Assembly: GCF_016629665.1 (NCBI RefSeq)
Contig: NZ_JAEPRQ010000011.1
Span: 1 to 64,000, forward strand
Length of the DNA stretch: 64,000 nucleotides
Reading direction: 5' to 3'
From: Paracoccus caeni
Lineage (GTDB): Bacteria > Pseudomonadota > Alphaproteobacteria > Rhodobacterales > Rhodobacteraceae
Shown: positions 8,622 through 16,660 of the stretch, piece after piece
How positions within the stretch are numbered: position 1 is the first letter of the stretch
How the letters are laid out: each line of letters opens with the position of its first letter
Position numbers and translations under genes: made by a program
The notes under the pieces: generated by a model
What the model saw: only the letters and a program-made list of their open reading frames with translations
Told to the model about the DNA's origin: nothing
The model's database searches: none

Positions 8622-8680
8622 ACAACCTTGCCCGCGCGGGCGTAAGGCCCCGCTGTCCCGCATCCGTGGGGCCGAGTTGT
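8622..8680 (+). ncRNA. Candidate three-way-junction leader RNA before the queuosine-precursor transporter
   Basis: Three helices can be drawn directly. The closing stem is ACAAC (8622-8626) with GTTGT (8676-8680). A GC-rich hairpin GCCCGCGCGGGC occupies 8630-8641. A third stem is GGCCCC (8646-8651) with GGGGCC (8668-8673). It ends 29 bases before the transporter ATG, which itself has only a weak ribosome site. No match to a known preQ1 riboswitch class is apparent to me, so this is a structural candidate only. Confidence 0.4.
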
Positions 8681-8709
8681 TCCGCGACCTTGTAAAACGG
8701 AAATCATCA

Positions 8710-9312
8710 ATGACCCGCTACCTGCCCGGCATTCTTGCCATGGCCATCATCGTCGTGGCCTCGAACATCCTTGTGCAGTTCGTCCTTGGGGACTGGCTGA
8801 CCTGGGGCGCCTTCACCTATCCCTTCGCCTTCCTTGTCACCGAAGTGATGAACCGCGTTTATGGCCCGGCTGCAGCGCGCCGCGTGGTCTTTGCGGGGTT
8901 TGTGGTGGGCGTGCTGTCATCTGTTGTCGCCGCAGGGCTGGACAAGACGACGCTGCGCATCGCCATCGGATCGGGCAGCGCTTTCCTTGTGGCGCAACTG
9001 GTCGATATCATCGTCTTCAACCGGCTGCGGCACAAAAGCTGGTGGGTGGCGCCGCTGACGTCGTCCAGCATCGGGTCGGTGGTGGATACGACGATCTTCT
9101 TCAGCATCGCGTTTTCGGCAAGCCTGCCTGCGGATGGCAATACCGGCTGGGCGAATGAGGCGGTTCCGCTTCTTGGTCAAGGTCCGGTCACTGCGCTGTG
9201 GGTTTCGCTGGCAACTGCCGATTGGCTGGTCAAAATGAGTCTCGCCATACTGACTCTTGTGCCCTTCCGCCTCATCGTTCGCAATTTGTTGAGCCGTAAC
9301 CAAGAAATCTGA
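8710..9312 (+). CDS. yhhQ: Queuosine precursor transporter (YhhQ/VUT family)
   Basis: This 200-residue membrane protein with about six hydrophobic segments belongs to the vitamin-uptake-transporter-like family that imports preQ0/preQ1 for tRNA queuosine synthesis. Signature stretches are the N-terminal helix MAIIVVASNILVQF, the motif YPFAFLVTEVMNRVYG (about residues 38-53), the segment LVAQLVDIIVFNRLR and DTTIFFSIAF. Length fits the family. The ATG at 8710 is preferred over a TTG 11 codons upstream because it gives the conserved short N terminus. A structured leader precedes it. Confidence 0.88.
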   Translation: MTRYLPGILAMAIIVVASNILVQFVLGDWLTWGAFTYPFAFLVTEVMNRVYGPAAARRVVFAGFVVGVLSSVVAAGLDKTTLRIAIGSGSAFLVAQLVDIIVFNRLRHKSWWVAPLTSSSIGSVVDTTIFFSIAFSASLPADGNTGWANEAVPLLGQGPVTALWVSLATADWLVKMSLAILTLVPFRLIVRNLLSRNQEI

Positions 9313-9341
9313 TTGACACACAGGTAATCTGTGGCACCATT
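9313..9341 (+). promoter_or_regulatory. Possible promoter with embedded inverted repeat for the small RNA/ORF unit
   Basis: A TTGACA (9313-9318) lies right after the yhhQ stop, with CACCAT about 17 bases downstream as a weak -10. Between them is an inverted repeat CACAG-GTAAT-CTGTG (9319-9333), a likely operator or activator site. It would drive the structured unit at 9361-9545. Confidence 0.35.
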
Positions 9342-9360
9342 TTCCTTACAACGGCAACTT

Positions 9361-9545
9361 ATTGAAAGGAGGTGGTCCAGTGTCGAGAGTGATAGTGGAG
9401 AGAGGTGTCGGAACAGTCAGGGGGGCCGTGGCCTGAGGGCAACCCCAAAGGTCGTAAACCCTGATTGGGACCGGACGGATTTCCAACCCTAACCGGACCA
9501 TCTCCGTGGAACTCGCGGGCCGCTTTCTTCAGGCGGCCCGTTTTC
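9361..9545 (+). ncRNA. Candidate structured RNA enclosing a 27-codon ORF, SD sequestered by a long-range helix
   Basis: GGAGGTGGTCC (9368-9378), which contains a perfect ribosome-binding site, can pair over 11 positions (one G-U) with GGACCATCTCC (9495-9505). Inside, CAGTCAGGG (9414-9422) pairs with CCCTGATTG (9458-9466), enclosing GGCCT (9429-9433)/AGGTC (9448-9452) and GGG/CCC (9436-9438/9442-9444). An alternative partner for GGTCC (9374-9378) is GGACC at 9467-9471. A strong intrinsic terminator closes the unit. It could be a leader/attenuator or a dual-function small RNA. The folding is hand-drawn. Confidence 0.5.
9380..9463 (+). CDS. 27-codon small ORF with near-perfect Shine-Dalgarno
   Basis: A GTG at 9380 follows AAAGGAGGTG with good spacing and opens a 27-residue frame ending TGA at 9461-9463. 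The predicted peptide is basic (starts MSRVIVERGVG, ends GNPKGRKP) with one Trp. I do not recognise it. The frame ends exactly at the 3' arm of the central helix of the surrounding RNA, so translation would open that helix. This suggests either a leader peptide or a genuine micro-protein. Confidence 0.45.
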
Positions 9546-9551
9546 ATTTTC
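9516..9551 (+). terminator. Intrinsic terminator of the small RNA/ORF unit
   Basis: CGGGCCGC (9516-9523) and GCGGCCCG (9533-9540) form a perfect 8-bp stem around a 9-base loop and are followed by TTTTCATTTT. This is one of the clearest intrinsic terminators in the window. Confidence 0.85.
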
Positions 9552-9682
9552 CGGCAGAGGTATTTGTGCCGGGGCACGCGCGTCACCTTCAACGGAATGC
9601 GGTGGCTCTATATCTTCGCCGTGGCCTTGCCCATTGGCGCTGAATGAGGGACAGCTTGGCGATCCCAAGCGAAGTCAAAGAC

Positions 9683-10582
9683 ATGACCGATCTGCAACCC
9701 CGACTTGGCGCCGCATGGAATATGCAGGGCGCGCTGTTCATGACGGCCTCGATGGCGGGATTCGCGGTCGAGGATTCGCTTCTGAAAACCGCCGCCGCCA
9801 GTCTGCCGGTTGGGCAGGTGCTGATCACGTTCGGGCTGCTGGGCGTGCTGTCATTTTCGGTCATGGCGCTGATCGCGGGCGAATCTCCGATGACCCGCCA
9901 GATGCTGCAACCCGCGATGATCCTGCGGTCGATCTGCGAGGTCATCGGACGGTTATTCTTCATGCTGGCCATTGCGCTGACACCGCTGTCCACGGCTTCG
10001 GCGATCCTGCAGGCCACGCCCTTGGTCGTCATGGTCGGAGCGATTTTTCTGTTCGGCGAACAAATCGGGCCGCGCCGCTGGCTGGCGGTCGCACTTGGCT
10101 TTGCCGGAGTGCTGTTGATTCTGCGACCGGGTGCGGAAGGATTCGGGCCGCTATCGCTTCTGGCCTTGGTCGCGATGCTTGGCTTTGCCGGGCGCGATCT
10201 GGCAACGCGGGCCGCCCCGCCAAGCCTGAGCTTTCGTCAGCTTGGTGTGCTGGGCTTTGCCATGCTGGTGATCGCGGGGTTGATCGCCCTGCCCTTCGGC
10301 GCAGCGCCGAGCATGCCAGAGCCGCGGGCATGGCTGTTCCTGATCGCCGCTTCCGCGACCGGCATTCTAGCCTATACCGCGCTGACCATCGCCATGCGGA
10401 CGGGCGAGGTCGGCGCCGTCACCCCGTTCCGCTATACGCGGCTTGTCTTTGCCATGATCGCGGGAATCGTGATTTTCGCCGAGCGTCCCGACATGCCGAC
10501 GATCATCGGCTCGATCATCATCATCGTTGCGGGAATTGCGGCGCTAAGGCTGTCGCGACCAAGGCCGCAAGGGATGGTCTGA
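9683..10582 (+). CDS. EamA/DMT-superfamily exporter
   Basis: This is a 299-residue drug/metabolite transporter with ten hydrophobic segments in two EamA halves (first half starting MQGALFMTASMAGFAVED, second half around FRQLGVLGFAMLVIAG). Substrates of these exporters are usually amino acids or metabolites and cannot be read here. The start at 9683 gives the usual short N terminus. An in-frame ATG at 9644 adds 13 residues and is an alternative, and neither has a strong ribosome site. It stands alone between the small RNA terminator and its own terminator. Confidence 0.82.
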   Translation: MTDLQPRLGAAWNMQGALFMTASMAGFAVEDSLLKTAAASLPVGQVLITFGLLGVLSFSVMALIAGESPMTRQMLQPAMILRSICEVIGRLFFMLAIALTPLSTASAILQATPLVVMVGAIFLFGEQIGPRRWLAVALGFAGVLLILRPGAEGFGPLSLLALVAMLGFAGRDLATRAAPPSLSFRQLGVLGFAMLVIAGLIALPFGAAPSMPEPRAWLFLIAASATGILAYTALTIAMRTGEVGAVTPFRYTRLVFAMIAGIVIFAERPDMPTIIGSIIIIVAGIAALRLSRPRPQGMV

Positions 10583-10586
10583 CGGG

Positions 10587-10629
10587 TCGGCAGCGCCCAT
10601 CCCACGGGACGGGTGCTGCCGATTGTTTG
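10587..10629 (+). terminator. Terminator between eamA and the thiolase gene
   Basis: TCGGCAGC (10587-10594) pairs with GCTGCCGA (10615-10622), and an inner extension CCC..TCCC/GGGA..GGG lengthens the hairpin. TTGTTTG follows on the + strand. It separates two convergent genes. Confidence 0.7.
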
Positions 10630-10640
10630 AATCGAAGCCG

Positions 10641-11822
10641 TTAGATCCGCTCGATTGCCAAAGCGATGCCCTGACCGCCGCCGATGCACATAGTGATCAG
10701 CGCCTTTGAACCGCCGGTCCGCTCCAGCTCATAAAGCGCCTTCACGGTAATGATCGCGCCGGTCGCACCGACCGGATGGCCAAGCGCAACCGCGCCACCA
10801 TTCGGATTCACCTTCGCCGGATCCAGCCCAAGCTCTTTCGTGACCGCAAGGGCCTGCGCCGCGAAAGCCTCGTTCGATTCGATCACGTCGAAATCCTCGA
10901 CGCTGAGGCCGGTCCGCTCCAGCAGCTTGCGCACTGCGGGGATCGGGCCGATGCCCATTACCTCGGGACGAACACCGGCCACGGCATAGCCAAGGATGCG
11001 CGCTCGCGGCTTCAGCCCGGCAGCCTCGGCAGCGTCGGCCCGCGCCAGAACCAGCGCCGCCGCGCCGTCATTGATGCCGCTGGCATTGCCCGCCGTGACC
11101 GAACCGTCCTTCTTGAACACCGCCTTCAGCCCGGCCAGCTTTTCAAGCGTGGTCTCTTTCGGGTGCTCGTCGGTGTCGAAGGCGACCATACCCTTGCGGG
11201 TCTTGACCTCGACCGGGACGATCTGATCCTTGAAATAACCCGCAGCAATCGCCGCCGCCGCGCGCTTTTGCGATTCCAGCGCAAATTCGTCCTGCTCTGC
11301 CCGGCTGATCTGATGCTCGGTCGCGACGTTTTCAGCGGTCACACCCATATGGCCGGTTCCCATCGGACAGGTCAGCGCGCCGGTCATCATATCGACCATC
11401 GTCTGATCGCCCATCTTCGCGCCGAATCGGGCCGAGGGCAGCGAATAGGGTGCGCGGCTCATGCTTTCGGCACCGCCCGCAACGGCGAAATCCGCATCAC
11501 CTAGTTGCAGCGCCTGCGTCGCCGAGACGATGGCCTGCACGCCCGAACCGCAAAGCCGGTTCACATTCAGCGCCGGGGTTGCGTCGGGGATGCCAGCATC
11601 GAGCATGGCGACGCGGCTTAGATACATATCGCGGGGTTCAGTATTGATGACATGGCCGAAAAACACCTGTCCGACCTGATCGGGCGAAACCCCTGCCCGT
11701 TCCAGCGCGGCATTGGTGACGGTGGTTGCCAGCGCGGTCGGGGGAATCGCGGCAAGACTGCCTCCGAAACCGCCAATGGCAGTCCGTGCCCCCGACAGAA
11801 TGACGATATCTACATCCGACAT
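10641..11822 (-). CDS. Acetyl-CoA C-acetyltransferase (thiolase, AtoB/PhaA-like)
   Basis: This 393-residue biosynthetic-type thiolase condenses or cleaves acetoacetyl-CoA. The nucleophilic Cys lies in NRLCGSGVQAI (about residue 88), the catalytic His in GHPVGATG, the NEAFAAQ motif is intact and the second Cys is in CIGGGQGIAL. The ATG at 11822 follows AGGAGGG; a frame extending to 11873 lacks this. The gene stands alone between convergent eamA and divergent modE-like, so PHB synthesis versus catabolism cannot be told from context. Its intact active site contrasts with the altered thiolase at 18957-20075. Confidence 0.92.
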   Translation of the reverse strand: MSDVDIVILSGARTAIGGFGGSLAAIPPTALATTVTNAALERAGVSPDQVGQVFFGHVINTEPRDMYLSRVAMLDAGIPDATPALNVNRLCGSGVQAIVSATQALQLGDADFAVAGGAESMSRAPYSLPSARFGAKMGDQTMVDMMTGALTCPMGTGHMGVTAENVATEHQISRAEQDEFALESQKRAAAAIAAGYFKDQIVPVEVKTRKGMVAFDTDEHPKETTLEKLAGLKAVFKKDGSVTAGNASGINDGAAALVLARADAAEAAGLKPRARILGYAVAGVRPEVMGIGPIPAVRKLLERTGLSVEDFDVIESNEAFAAQALAVTKELGLDPAKVNPNGGAVALGHPVGATGAIITVKALYELERTGGSKALITMCIGGGQGIALAIERI

Positions 11823-12004
11823 GAAAACACCCTCCTGATGAATCTCCTTCTCCACCATAGGCTGCCGCAGCATCGCGGCAAGGAAAACAGGTCACGACGC
11901 GACGGCACTGAAGAAAGGTCGCAGAACGCGAGGGAAGGTCAGAGTGGGTTTGCAGCAGCAATTTCCGCCGCCTATCATTGCCGCAGCAGGACGCAGGAGG
12001 GCGC

Positions 12005-12358
12005 ATGCGAAATCAGGACAGGCTGCCAAAGATCAAGCTGCGGCTGGAATATGACGTGCCGCTGGTTCTGGGACCGGGCAAGGCCGAGCTTCTGACGCTG
12101 ATCGACAGGCTTGGCTCGATCTCGGCTGCGGGGCGCGAGATGGGAATGAGCTACAAACGCGCATGGTCGCTTGTCGAAGAGATGAATGCGGCCTTCGCTG
12201 AGCCGGTCGTGGACAGCAGCCGCGGCGGCAGCGGCGGTGGCGGCGCGACCGTAACGGCGAACGGGCAGCAGGTGCTGCGCCTCTATCGCGCGCTGGAAAA
12301 GATGCTGGCGGATCAGGGCGCGGAAGAAATTCGCGCCCTGAATTCGTTGCTGAAATAA
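12005..12358 (+). CDS. ModE-like winged-helix DNA-binding protein (N-terminal domain only)
   Basis: The 117-residue protein consists of the LysR-type/ModE N-terminal winged helix (ELLTLIDRLGSISAAGREMGMSYKRAWSLVEEMN, split here only for description) followed by the Gly-rich wing SSRGGSGGGGATVT and a final helix. It has no molybdate-binding Mop/TOBE domain, so it is a stand-alone regulator of the kind seen in many Rhodobacteraceae, possibly molybdate-related. A strong GCAGGAGGG precedes the ATG. It converges on the DeoR-type gene with only four bases between stops. Confidence 0.85.
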   Translation: MRNQDRLPKIKLRLEYDVPLVLGPGKAELLTLIDRLGSISAAGREMGMSYKRAWSLVEEMNAAFAEPVVDSSRGGSGGGGATVTANGQQVLRLYRALEKMLADQGAEEIRALNSLLK

Positions 12359-12362
12359 CCGA

Positions 12363-13124
12363 TCACTCGGCCACGACGACCCGCGTTTCCCATTCCTCGC
12401 ATTTCTGCATCAGCGATTCCGGCAGACGTTGATCGACGAAAATGCTGTCCAACTCACCGACCGAGATGATCCTGACCGGGGCCGAGCGCGTCAGCTTGCT
12501 GATATCGGTGACCAGATAGGTCTTGCGCGCCAGCCCGGCGATGGCCCGGCTGACCCGGACTTCGGCCATGTCGAAATCCAGAAGATCGCCGTCCACATCC
12601 AGCGCCGACACGCCGATGATCGCGTAATCGGGCTTGAACTGAGCCATGAATTCGGTCGTCAGATCTCCGACCAGCCCACCGTCGGAACGGCGAAGCGCGC
12701 CCCCCGCCACCATGATTTCGCAGCTTTCATTGCCGACCAGAATATTGGCCACATTCATGTTGTTGGTGATGACGGTCAGATTGCGATGGTTCATCAATTC
12801 CCGCGCCACCGCCTCTGTCGTGGTGCCAAGGTTCAGGATGATCGAGCAATTGTCCGGGATCTCGGCAGCGCAAGCGCGGCCGATGGCGGTCTTGGCGTCG
12901 GCATTCATCTGACGACGCTGTTCGTAACCGATATTGCTGACCCCGCTGCGCAAAACCGCGCCGCCATGAACCCGGTCCAGAACGCCCTGATCCGAAAGTT
13001 CCCCCAGATCGCGCCGGATCGTCTGCAAGGTCACGTCAAATCGCTCTGCCAGCTCTTCAACGACAACCCGCCCCGATGCGCGCGCGATGTCCAGGATTTC
13101 CATCTGTCTTATATTCAATGCCAT
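12363..13124 (-). CDS. DeoR/GlpR-family transcriptional repressor
   Basis: This 253-residue regulator has an N-terminal HTH (VVVEELAERFDVTLQTIRRD, about 19-38) and a DeoRC sugar-phosphate sensor domain (LNLGTTTEAVARELM; NNMNVANIL). It is closest by eye to GlpR, the glycerol-3-phosphate-responsive repressor. No glp genes are visible next to it, so the target is uncertain. The start at 13124 gives the usual MALNIRQMEIL N terminus; the longer frame to 13154 is unlikely. Its promoter must lie in the 219-bp gap before the divergent protease gene. Confidence 0.85.
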   Translation of the reverse strand: MALNIRQMEILDIARASGRVVVEELAERFDVTLQTIRRDLGELSDQGVLDRVHGGAVLRSGVSNIGYEQRRQMNADAKTAIGRACAAEIPDNCSIILNLGTTTEAVARELMNHRNLTVITNNMNVANILVGNESCEIMVAGGALRRSDGGLVGDLTTEFMAQFKPDYAIIGVSALDVDGDLLDFDMAEVRVSRAIAGLARKTYLVTDISKLTRSAPVRIISVGELDSIFVDQRLPESLMQKCEEWETRVVVAE

Positions 13125-13343
13125 GCGCCTTATGTCCCCCCAAACAGACACCAAGAACGAACTACACTCTTCCGTTCAGGCAGATTATGCGCTGGTCTGT
13201 CAAACAACAACGGTCCCCGTCGCATCATGGTTCGCGGTCGGTTGGCAGAAACAGGCCGGTTTTCGATCAAACGGCGCAGGTCGCGGCATCCTGATGTCGC
13301 CAAGACTGGCAGAGCCAGGGCGGTGCCGGTATAAGTTTCCATC

Positions 13344-14168
13344 ATGACGATCTGGCATCTTCACCTTCTGAATTCGCGCAACACGCTGACGCTGGTCATG
13401 TCCGAAATCCGGGCCGCCGTGCGCGACGCCGTAACCAAAGCGAACGAACACGCCGATGTTCCAAGCTTCGACCTTGTCGTCCGTAGCGGCGGCAATGTCA
13501 TCCCCGAATGGGGCGTCGGCGGGATGGCGCCCCTGCCCGGCGTGATCCAGATCGACCTGAACCCCGACCGCTTTTCGGCAGAGCTTTTCACCCGGACGCT
13601 GATCCACGAATTTCACCATCTGATCCGTTGGGACGGGCCAGGCTATGGCAAATCGCTGGGCGATGCACTGGTCAGCGAAGGCTTGGCCGGGCATTTCGTT
13701 CAGCAGGTGCTGGGCGGGAAGCCCGATCCGTGGGATTCGGTTCAGCCTGCGCCGGGGCTGGCCCGACGAGCGATGAATGAATGGGCGCGGCTGGACTATG
13801 ACCATGCGCGCTGGTTCTTCGGCAAGGGCGATCTGCGCAAATGGGCAGGTTACGGGCTGGGCTATCGGCTGGTCGCAGAGCATCTGGCGCAGAATGCGGG
13901 ACAGGATGCCGCGACACTTGCCAACACCCGGTCAGAGCCGTTCCGGAACAGCCTGCGCCGCCTGATTGGCGCAGACGGCGCGCAAGAGACAGATGAGGCC
14001 GAGGCGCAGGAAACCGCAGAACCGGAAGAGGCGAGCCTTGATCTGGCGACGCCTGAGCCAGAGGTCACTGACGGCAAGGATGCGCCTGTGCCGGAAGCCA
14101 CGGCTGAACCGAAGGACGAGCAGACGGACGGCGAAAACGGCGAAGAACAGCAGCCCGGCGGCGCGTGA
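13344..14168 (+). CDS. DUF2268-type putative zinc protease
   Basis: The 274-residue protein has an HExxH motif, IHEFHHLIRWDG (HEFHH about residue 89), with a downstream SEGLAGHF that can supply the third ligand, as in the DUF2268 predicted metalloprotease family. The last 70 residues are a low-complexity acidic tail (repeats of E, A, T, P), unlike the rest and probably disordered. No signal peptide is evident. The substrate is unknown. Its stop abuts the stop of the convergent rhomboid gene with no gap. Confidence 0.8.
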   Translation: MTIWHLHLLNSRNTLTLVMSEIRAAVRDAVTKANEHADVPSFDLVVRSGGNVIPEWGVGGMAPLPGVIQIDLNPDRFSAELFTRTLIHEFHHLIRWDGPGYGKSLGDALVSEGLAGHFVQQVLGGKPDPWDSVQPAPGLARRAMNEWARLDYDHARWFFGKGDLRKWAGYGLGYRLVAEHLAQNAGQDAATLANTRSEPFRNSLRRLIGADGAQETDEAEAQETAEPEEASLDLATPEPEVTDGKDAPVPEATAEPKDEQTDGENGEEQQPGGA

Positions 14169-14828
14169 TCAGCGCCGTTGCGGCACGCGCATGGCCAGCA
14201 TGACGCCCGCAACCAGCCCGACGATGGCCCCACCCAGATGCGCTTGCCATGCAATTTCGGGCATCAGGAAGGTCAGCGCCACGTTCAGCACCAAAAGCAA
14301 CAGCACGCTGCGCCACATCTGACCCATCTCACGACCCCGACGATAGCCCGAGACTGCGGCATAGCCGACCAGCGCACCGGCAAGCCCGAAGATCGCGCCA
14401 GACGCGCCAACCATCGGGCCGGTCTCTGGTTCAAGCAGGGCAAAGACCAGCCCCGCGCCGATCTGGCTGAGGATATAGATGACCGCCATTCGGGACGATC
14501 CGATCATCCGGTTCAACTCGCGCCCGACAACGGCCAGCGAAATCATGTTCATCGTCAGATGCATCAGGCCGGAATGCAGCAAGCCGTAGGTGAGAAACAT
14601 CAACACCGGCTGACCAACATAAAGTCCGCCGCCGCTCCACAGCAGTTGCGACCAGAAACCGCCGATGAAAAAGCCGATGGCACGCGCCTGCGTATAGCCC
14701 AGCAATGTGGTAAGCAGGATCACCACCTCGACCGCGCAGCAGATCGCGATCACCGCGACCACCCAGACCGGCAATTGCCGTCGCCTGACGCGAGGGATCG
14801 TCGTCATCCGGTCGGGGTATTGGGTCAC
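14169..14828 (-). CDS. Rhomboid-family intramembrane serine protease
   Basis: This is a 219-residue membrane protein with about six helices. The catalytic Ser is in GASGAIFGLAG and the His in WQAHLGGAIVGL, the two rhomboid hallmarks; an HLTMNM stretch marks helix 2. Rhomboids cleave transmembrane substrates within the bilayer. Its start touches the stop of the trm112-like gene, placing it as the last gene of the run thioredoxin / Lon-N / Trm112 / rhomboid. Confidence 0.92.
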   Translation of the reverse strand: MTQYPDRMTTIPRVRRRQLPVWVVAVIAICCAVEVVILLTTLLGYTQARAIGFFIGGFWSQLLWSGGGLYVGQPVLMFLTYGLLHSGLMHLTMNMISLAVVGRELNRMIGSSRMAVIYILSQIGAGLVFALLEPETGPMVGASGAIFGLAGALVGYAAVSGYRRGREMGQMWRSVLLLLVLNVALTFLMPEIAWQAHLGGAIVGLVAGVMLAMRVPQRR

Positions 14829-15020
14829 TTAGTCATCCGCCTTGATCTGCCGCGCCTCGTCCACAAGCATGATCGGGATGCCCGAGCGGATCGGAAAGGC
14901 CAGCCCGATGGTCTTGGAGACAAGCTCCTGCCGCTCGGCGTCATAGGATAGCGGGCCATGAGTGACCGGACAGACCAGCGCCTCAAGCATGTGGCGGTCG
15001 AAACCGGGGGCGTCGCTCAT
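14829..15020 (-). CDS. Trm112-family protein
   Basis: This 63-residue protein of the Trm112/YcaR family contains one visible Cys (VCPVTHGPLSYD) and the conserved segment LVSKTIGLAFPIRSGIPIML. Bacterial members are thought to be small partners of methyltransferases or chaperones. The usual second and third zinc cysteines are not present, as is common in proteobacterial versions. It overlaps the end of the Lon-N gene by four bases (ATGA-type coupling). Confidence 0.88.
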   Translation of the reverse strand: MSDAPGFDRHMLEALVCPVTHGPLSYDAERQELVSKTIGLAFPIRSGIPIMLVDEARQIKADD

Positions 15021-15643
15021 TGCATGGTCTCCTCGCTGTCGCCGCTTCGCAGGGCGAACTCGACCAGACCGAACAGCAATTCACGACGGTCGGCAAGGGT
15101 CGGCGATTCCAGAAGCGCCTGTTTATCACCCGGCGAGAATGGCAGCATCATCGACAGAGAGTTGATCAGCAACTCATCCTCGGCATCGGCGGCGGCACCC
15201 CAATCGGTCGAGAGATCATGTGATTTCATATAGCGTTCAAGCAGATGGAACAGTTTTGGGCGGTCCAGCGCGGGATCATGTTCGCTGCCGGACATGTCGC
15301 GCTGAAATGGCGTCCAGTCGGGTTCGGTCGTCAGATAGGGGGTGAACCCCTGTTCAGCATCCGACTGCCGAAAGCGCGAGACCGCCTTCAGCGAGATCAT
15401 CAGCCGCCCGTCATCGGTCTCGGAATAGGCGACGATCCGGCCTGCATTTCCGATGGCGGCAAGGTTCTCGCCCTCGGGCTGAATCATCCCGATCAGGCGG
15501 TGATCGGTCTTCAGGACATCCTCGACCATCTGCAGATAGCGCGGCTCGAAAATATGCAGCGGCAGACGTGACCGGGGCATCAGCACTGCTCCGGCAAGGG
15601 GGAACAGTGCGATGCGGTTCGGCAGGTCGAAGCGAAAGGTCAT
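15017..15643 (-). CDS. LON peptidase substrate-binding (N-terminal) domain protein
   Basis: This 208-residue protein has the Lon N-terminal fold: IALFPLAGAVLMPRSRLPLH near the start, IFEPRYLQMVED, then a helical C-terminal half ending LLFGLVEFALRSGDSEE. There is no ATPase or protease domain, so it is the stand-alone ClpS/Lon-N-like form of unknown partner. It sits 12 bases downstream of the thioredoxin co-chaperone gene on the same strand, hinting at a protein quality-control unit. Confidence 0.9.
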   Translation of the reverse strand: MTFRFDLPNRIALFPLAGAVLMPRSRLPLHIFEPRYLQMVEDVLKTDHRLIGMIQPEGENLAAIGNAGRIVAYSETDDGRLMISLKAVSRFRQSDAEQGFTPYLTTEPDWTPFQRDMSGSEHDPALDRPKLFHLLERYMKSHDLSTDWGAAADAEDELLINSLSMMLPFSPGDKQALLESPTLADRRELLFGLVEFALRSGDSEETMQ

Positions 15644-15655
15644 GCCGATGCCCGG

Positions 15656-16570
15656 TCAGGCGAAGATCAGCGAGGACAGGCGGCGGCGGCCTTTCTGGAC
15701 CAGCGGATCGTTGGGCTTCAGGCTATCGAAGATGGTGATGAGCTGCGCCTTGGCGGCACCCTCGTTCCAGTCACGATCACGGCGGAAACTGTCCAGCAGA
15801 ACCTCGATCGCTTCCTCGACCTGACCGGCGGCGTGAAGCGCCTGCGCATAATCAAGACGCGCCTGCTGGTCAGCCGGATCCGCCTCGACCTTTGCCTGCA
15901 GATCGCCCAAAGGCCCGGCGTTTTCAGCCTGTTGCGCCAATTGCAGCGCGGCGCGGGCAGCCTCGACCGGGGCCGCGCTTGCGATTGTCGCGGGCACCTG
16001 CTGCAGGGCCGAGGCGGCGGCGGCTTTGTCACCGGCGGCCAGATGGGCGCGGATCAGGCCACCCCAAGCATCGGCGCTGTCGGGATCTTCGCCGACGATG
16101 GCGACAAAGGTTTCGATGGCGTCTTCGGTGGCGCCTTCTTCCAGCATCGATTCAGCGGCGGCGATGGCATCGGCCAGACCGCCATCGTCTCCGCCAAGAT
16201 TGGCAATTTTATCAACGAATTGCTTGATCTGGCTTTGCGGAAGCGCGCCCTGGAAGGCATCGACCGGCTGGCCCTGAAAGAAGGCATAGACGGTCGGAAT
16301 CGACTGCACGCGAAGCTGACCGGCAATCATCTGGTTTTCGTCCACATTGACCTTGGCCATGCGGATACGGCCCTTGTGGCGGGCAACTTCGGCTTCAAGC
16401 TGTGGGCCAAGCGTCTTGCAGGGGCCGCACCAAGGCGCCCAGAAGTCCACGATCACAGGGACTTCCATCGATTTTTCAATGACTTCCGACATGAAGTCGG
16501 CTTCGGTCACGTCCCTGATGAAATCAGCGGTCTGCGGCGCGCTTTGGGCGCCATCGAAAATCATGGTCAT
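15656..16570 (-). CDS. Thioredoxin-like co-chaperone (CnoX/YbbN type) with TPR tail
   Basis: The 304-residue protein has an N-terminal thioredoxin fold with an intact WCGPC site (about residues 48-52) and a C-terminal half of alanine-rich TPR-like helices (ADAWGGLIRAHLAAGDKAA; ARLDYAQALHAAGQVEEA). This architecture is that of CnoX, a holdase that hands clients to GroEL/DnaK. E. coli CnoX has lost the CxxC resolving site, whereas this protein keeps it. The start at 16570 follows CGGAGAAG; ATG 16564 is an alternative. Confidence 0.9.
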   Translation of the reverse strand: MTMIFDGAQSAPQTADFIRDVTEADFMSEVIEKSMEVPVIVDFWAPWCGPCKTLGPQLEAEVARHKGRIRMAKVNVDENQMIAGQLRVQSIPTVYAFFQGQPVDAFQGALPQSQIKQFVDKIANLGGDDGGLADAIAAAESMLEEGATEDAIETFVAIVGEDPDSADAWGGLIRAHLAAGDKAAAASALQQVPATIASAAPVEAARAALQLAQQAENAGPLGDLQAKVEADPADQQARLDYAQALHAAGQVEEAIEVLLDSFRRDRDWNEGAAKAQLITIFDSLKPNDPLVQKGRRRLSSLIFA

Positions 16571-16660
16571 GTCTTCTCCGGATAAGCAGAGTGGCAAGGT
16601 GTTGCCGCGCAATATGGGGCGTCAGCGGCTTGAACGAAAGAGGGGGATCGCAGGCAAGCC

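Noticed and set aside
8622..8709. Known preQ1 riboswitch
   Set aside because: Gene context fits, but I could not match the stems and loops to preQ1-I, -II or -III, so only a generic structured leader is reported.
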